Below are positions 62,715-64,000 of a stretch of 64,000 bases of DNA, piece by piece. Made by a program: the position numbers and the translations under genes. Source of the DNA: Rhodanobacter sp. (GTDB lineage Bacteria > Pseudomonadota > Gammaproteobacteria > Xanthomonadales > Rhodanobacteraceae); NCBI GenBank assembly GCA_040371205.1, contig AP031382.1:806001-870000 (forward strand). The letters run 5' to 3'. Numbering within the stretch: position 1 is the first letter of the stretch; each line of letters begins with the position of its first letter. Below the pieces are notes generated by a model. The model made no database searches. It saw only the letters and a program-made list of their open reading frames with translations, and was not told the DNA's origin.

Positions 62715-64000
62715 TCACGCTGAAGCCAGCGACTCCAGCGCCTTGGCGAGCCGCTTCGCGGACACCGGCTCGGCGGTTTTCAGCTCCTGCGCGAACAGCG
62801 AGACGCGCCATTCCTCGATCAGCCAGCGCAGTTCGTCCAGGCCTTCGCTGCCGGCAGCGCGGTGCTTCAAGTAGTCGCGCCAATAGGGCAGTACCTGCAG
62901 CATGCGCTGCTGGTCCTTCGCCGGGTCTTGCTGCAGGCGTTCGCCGCGCAGGCGCATGGCCTTGAGATAGCGCGGGTAGTGCGCGAGCCGCGCCAGCGGC
63001 AGTTCGCGCAGGAAGCCGGGGGCGAGCAGGGCGTCGAGCTGCTCGCGCAGGTCGTCGTAGCTGGCGCGTGCGAAGCCGAGCAGCGGCGGCTGCATCCACG
63101 GCTTCAGCTCGGCCTGCGCCTCGATCGCCGGCTCGGCGAGTTTCAGCCGTTCGACGGCGCAGGCAAACACTTCGCGCGCGGCCTGCGTGCGCAGCGCCTC
63201 GAAGGCGCCGGCGCTGCGCGCGTCGAGGTCGAGTCGCGCCACGAGATCGGCGAAGCCGCCTTCGACCAGGTCTTCGCGCAGGCCATCCACGCCGCCCAGC
63301 GGCGCGTACTTCAGCGCAAGCGGGTTGGCGATGGGCAGGCGTCGGCGTGCCTGCTTCAAGTCGCTGGCCAGCGCATTGCGCAGCAGGCGCAGCACGCCGG
63401 CCATGTGCGCTGCGGCGGCTTCGTCGCGCCGCTCGAACACGCGCAGCGCCACCGCGTCGCCGAGGTCGACCAGTGCGGGGAAGGCGAGCAGGCCGCCGTT
63501 GGAACGCACTTCGCGCGGGATCTGCTCGAAGTCCCACGCGGCGACGTCCTCGCGGGTGAGTTCCATGTCGGTCTTCTTCGAGAACGCTTCGCGCGCGCGG
63601 CCTTCCCACTCGGCGCGCAGCGCGGCGAGGTCGCGGCCGGCGGCCAGCGTGCGGCCGCTGTCGTCGTGCACGCGAAAGCGCATCAGGTAGTGCGGCGCGA
63701 GTTCGCCGGCGTCGAATTCGACGGCGTCGATGGCGACGCCGGTGGTGCGCTGGAGGAAGCCGGCCAGCGCCTTGGCCAACGGCTCGTCGCGCGGCGCCTC
63801 GGCCTCGGCGAAGGCGCGCGCGAAATCCGGCGCGGGCACGAAGTTGCGGCGCAGCGCCTTGGGCAGGCCGCGGATCAGCTCCGCCGCCTTGTCGGCGAGC
63901 AGGCCGGGCACCAGCCATTCGCAGCGTGCGGCGGGCAGCGCGTTGAGCATCGCCAGCGGCAGGTGCAGGGTGACGCCGTCGGCCTCGTCGCCAGGCACGA
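62715..64000 (-). CDS. hrpA: ATP-dependent RNA helicase HrpA, C-terminal part
   Basis: The frame stays open to the end of the window; about 428 residues are visible, corresponding to the DUF3418 C-terminal domain of HrpA (opening around EADGVTLHLPLAMLNALPAARCEWLVPGLL, then the LPKALRRNFVPAPD segment and the C-terminal LEELRWLIEEWRVSLFAQEL-like helix). The DEAH helicase motifs lie outside the window. HrpA is an RNA helicase tied to mRNA processing and to resolving stalled ribosomes. Its stop is 46 bp upstream of relA on the same strand. Confidence 0.92.
   Translation of the reverse strand, partial: VPGDEADGVTLHLPLAMLNALPAARCEWLVPGLLADKAAELIRGLPKALRRNFVPAPDFARAFAEAEAPRDEPLAKALAGFLQRTTGVAIDAVEFDAGELAPHYLMRFRVHDDSGRTLAAGRDLAALRAEWEGRAREAFSKKTDMELTREDVAAWDFEQIPREVRSNGGLLAFPALVDLGDAVALRVFERRDEAAAAHMAGVLRLLRNALASDLKQARRRLPIANPLALKYAPLGGVDGLREDLVEGGFADLVARLDLDARSAGAFEALRTQAAREVFACAVERLKLAEPAIEAQAELKPWMQPPLLGFARASYDDLREQLDALLAPGFLRELPLARLAHYPRYLKAMRLRGERLQQDPAKDQQRMLQVLPYWRDYLKHRAAGSEGLDELRWLIEEWRVSLFAQELKTAEPVSAKRLAKALESLASA

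Overview
The window is about two-thirds G+C, gene-dense, and reads as chromosomal DNA of a Xanthomonadales (Lysobacterales) gammaproteobacterium, most likely Rhodanobacteraceae (Dyella/Rhodanobacter-like). The strongest pointers are the fused aspartokinase-diaminopimelate decarboxylase, the MurL-MurD2 route to the D-glutamate of peptidoglycan, a tandem pair of 'transmembrane repetitive' proteins and the many c-di-GMP proteins. The genus is inferred from gene content only. I saw no rRNA, tRNA or CRISPR.

Layout. 1-3.7 kb: 3' end of a membrane protein, prmC, then three small stress-type proteins (BON, CsbD, DUF1328) ending in a strong hairpin. 3.8-11.6 kb: dxs and an HNH endonuclease on the minus strand, a SapC-family gene with a clear terminator, a secreted CocE/S15-type hydrolase, a GNAT acetyltransferase and a stand-alone RNB ribonuclease. 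11.7-24 kb: a large SBP-PAS-GGDEF-EAL sensor, a DUF4105 protein, an OmpA-like lipoprotein, a lipoprotein/acyl-CoA dehydrogenase operon behind a PsrA-like palindrome, a SET-domain protein, a TPR-GGDEF protein and an EF-G paralogue. 24.3-29.6 kb: tandem TonB-like paralogues and a translationally coupled ligand-binding protein/diguanylate cyclase pair. 30-35 kb: a two-subunit xanthine-oxidase-family enzyme missing key cofactor and catalytic residues, and a secreted sedolisin. 35.5-43.4 kb: fumarase, the lysine-pathway fusion behind a met-box-like palindrome, murL, murD2 and an overlapping methyltransferase. 43.4-56.2 kb (minus strand): a propeller-type diguanylate cyclase, TPR-sulfotransferase, M13 peptidase, tamB and tamA. 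56.3-57.5 kb: a lower-GC island with the anatomy of integron gene cassettes. 57.7-64 kb: an SDR protein, a TPR membrane protein, relA and the 3' end of hrpA.

Themes. Four GGDEF proteins with different sensory modules lie within 35 kb; three keep GGEEF, while the fourth has a broken GGDEF site but a complete EAL site. murL and murD2 act in sequence on UDP-MurNAc-L-Ala. tamA and tamB form one outer-membrane biogenesis system. The cassette island is the clearest mobile DNA: one full attC of about 58 bp, two short low-GC genes in the orientation expected of cassettes, complementary cassette ends, and no integron integrase in the window.
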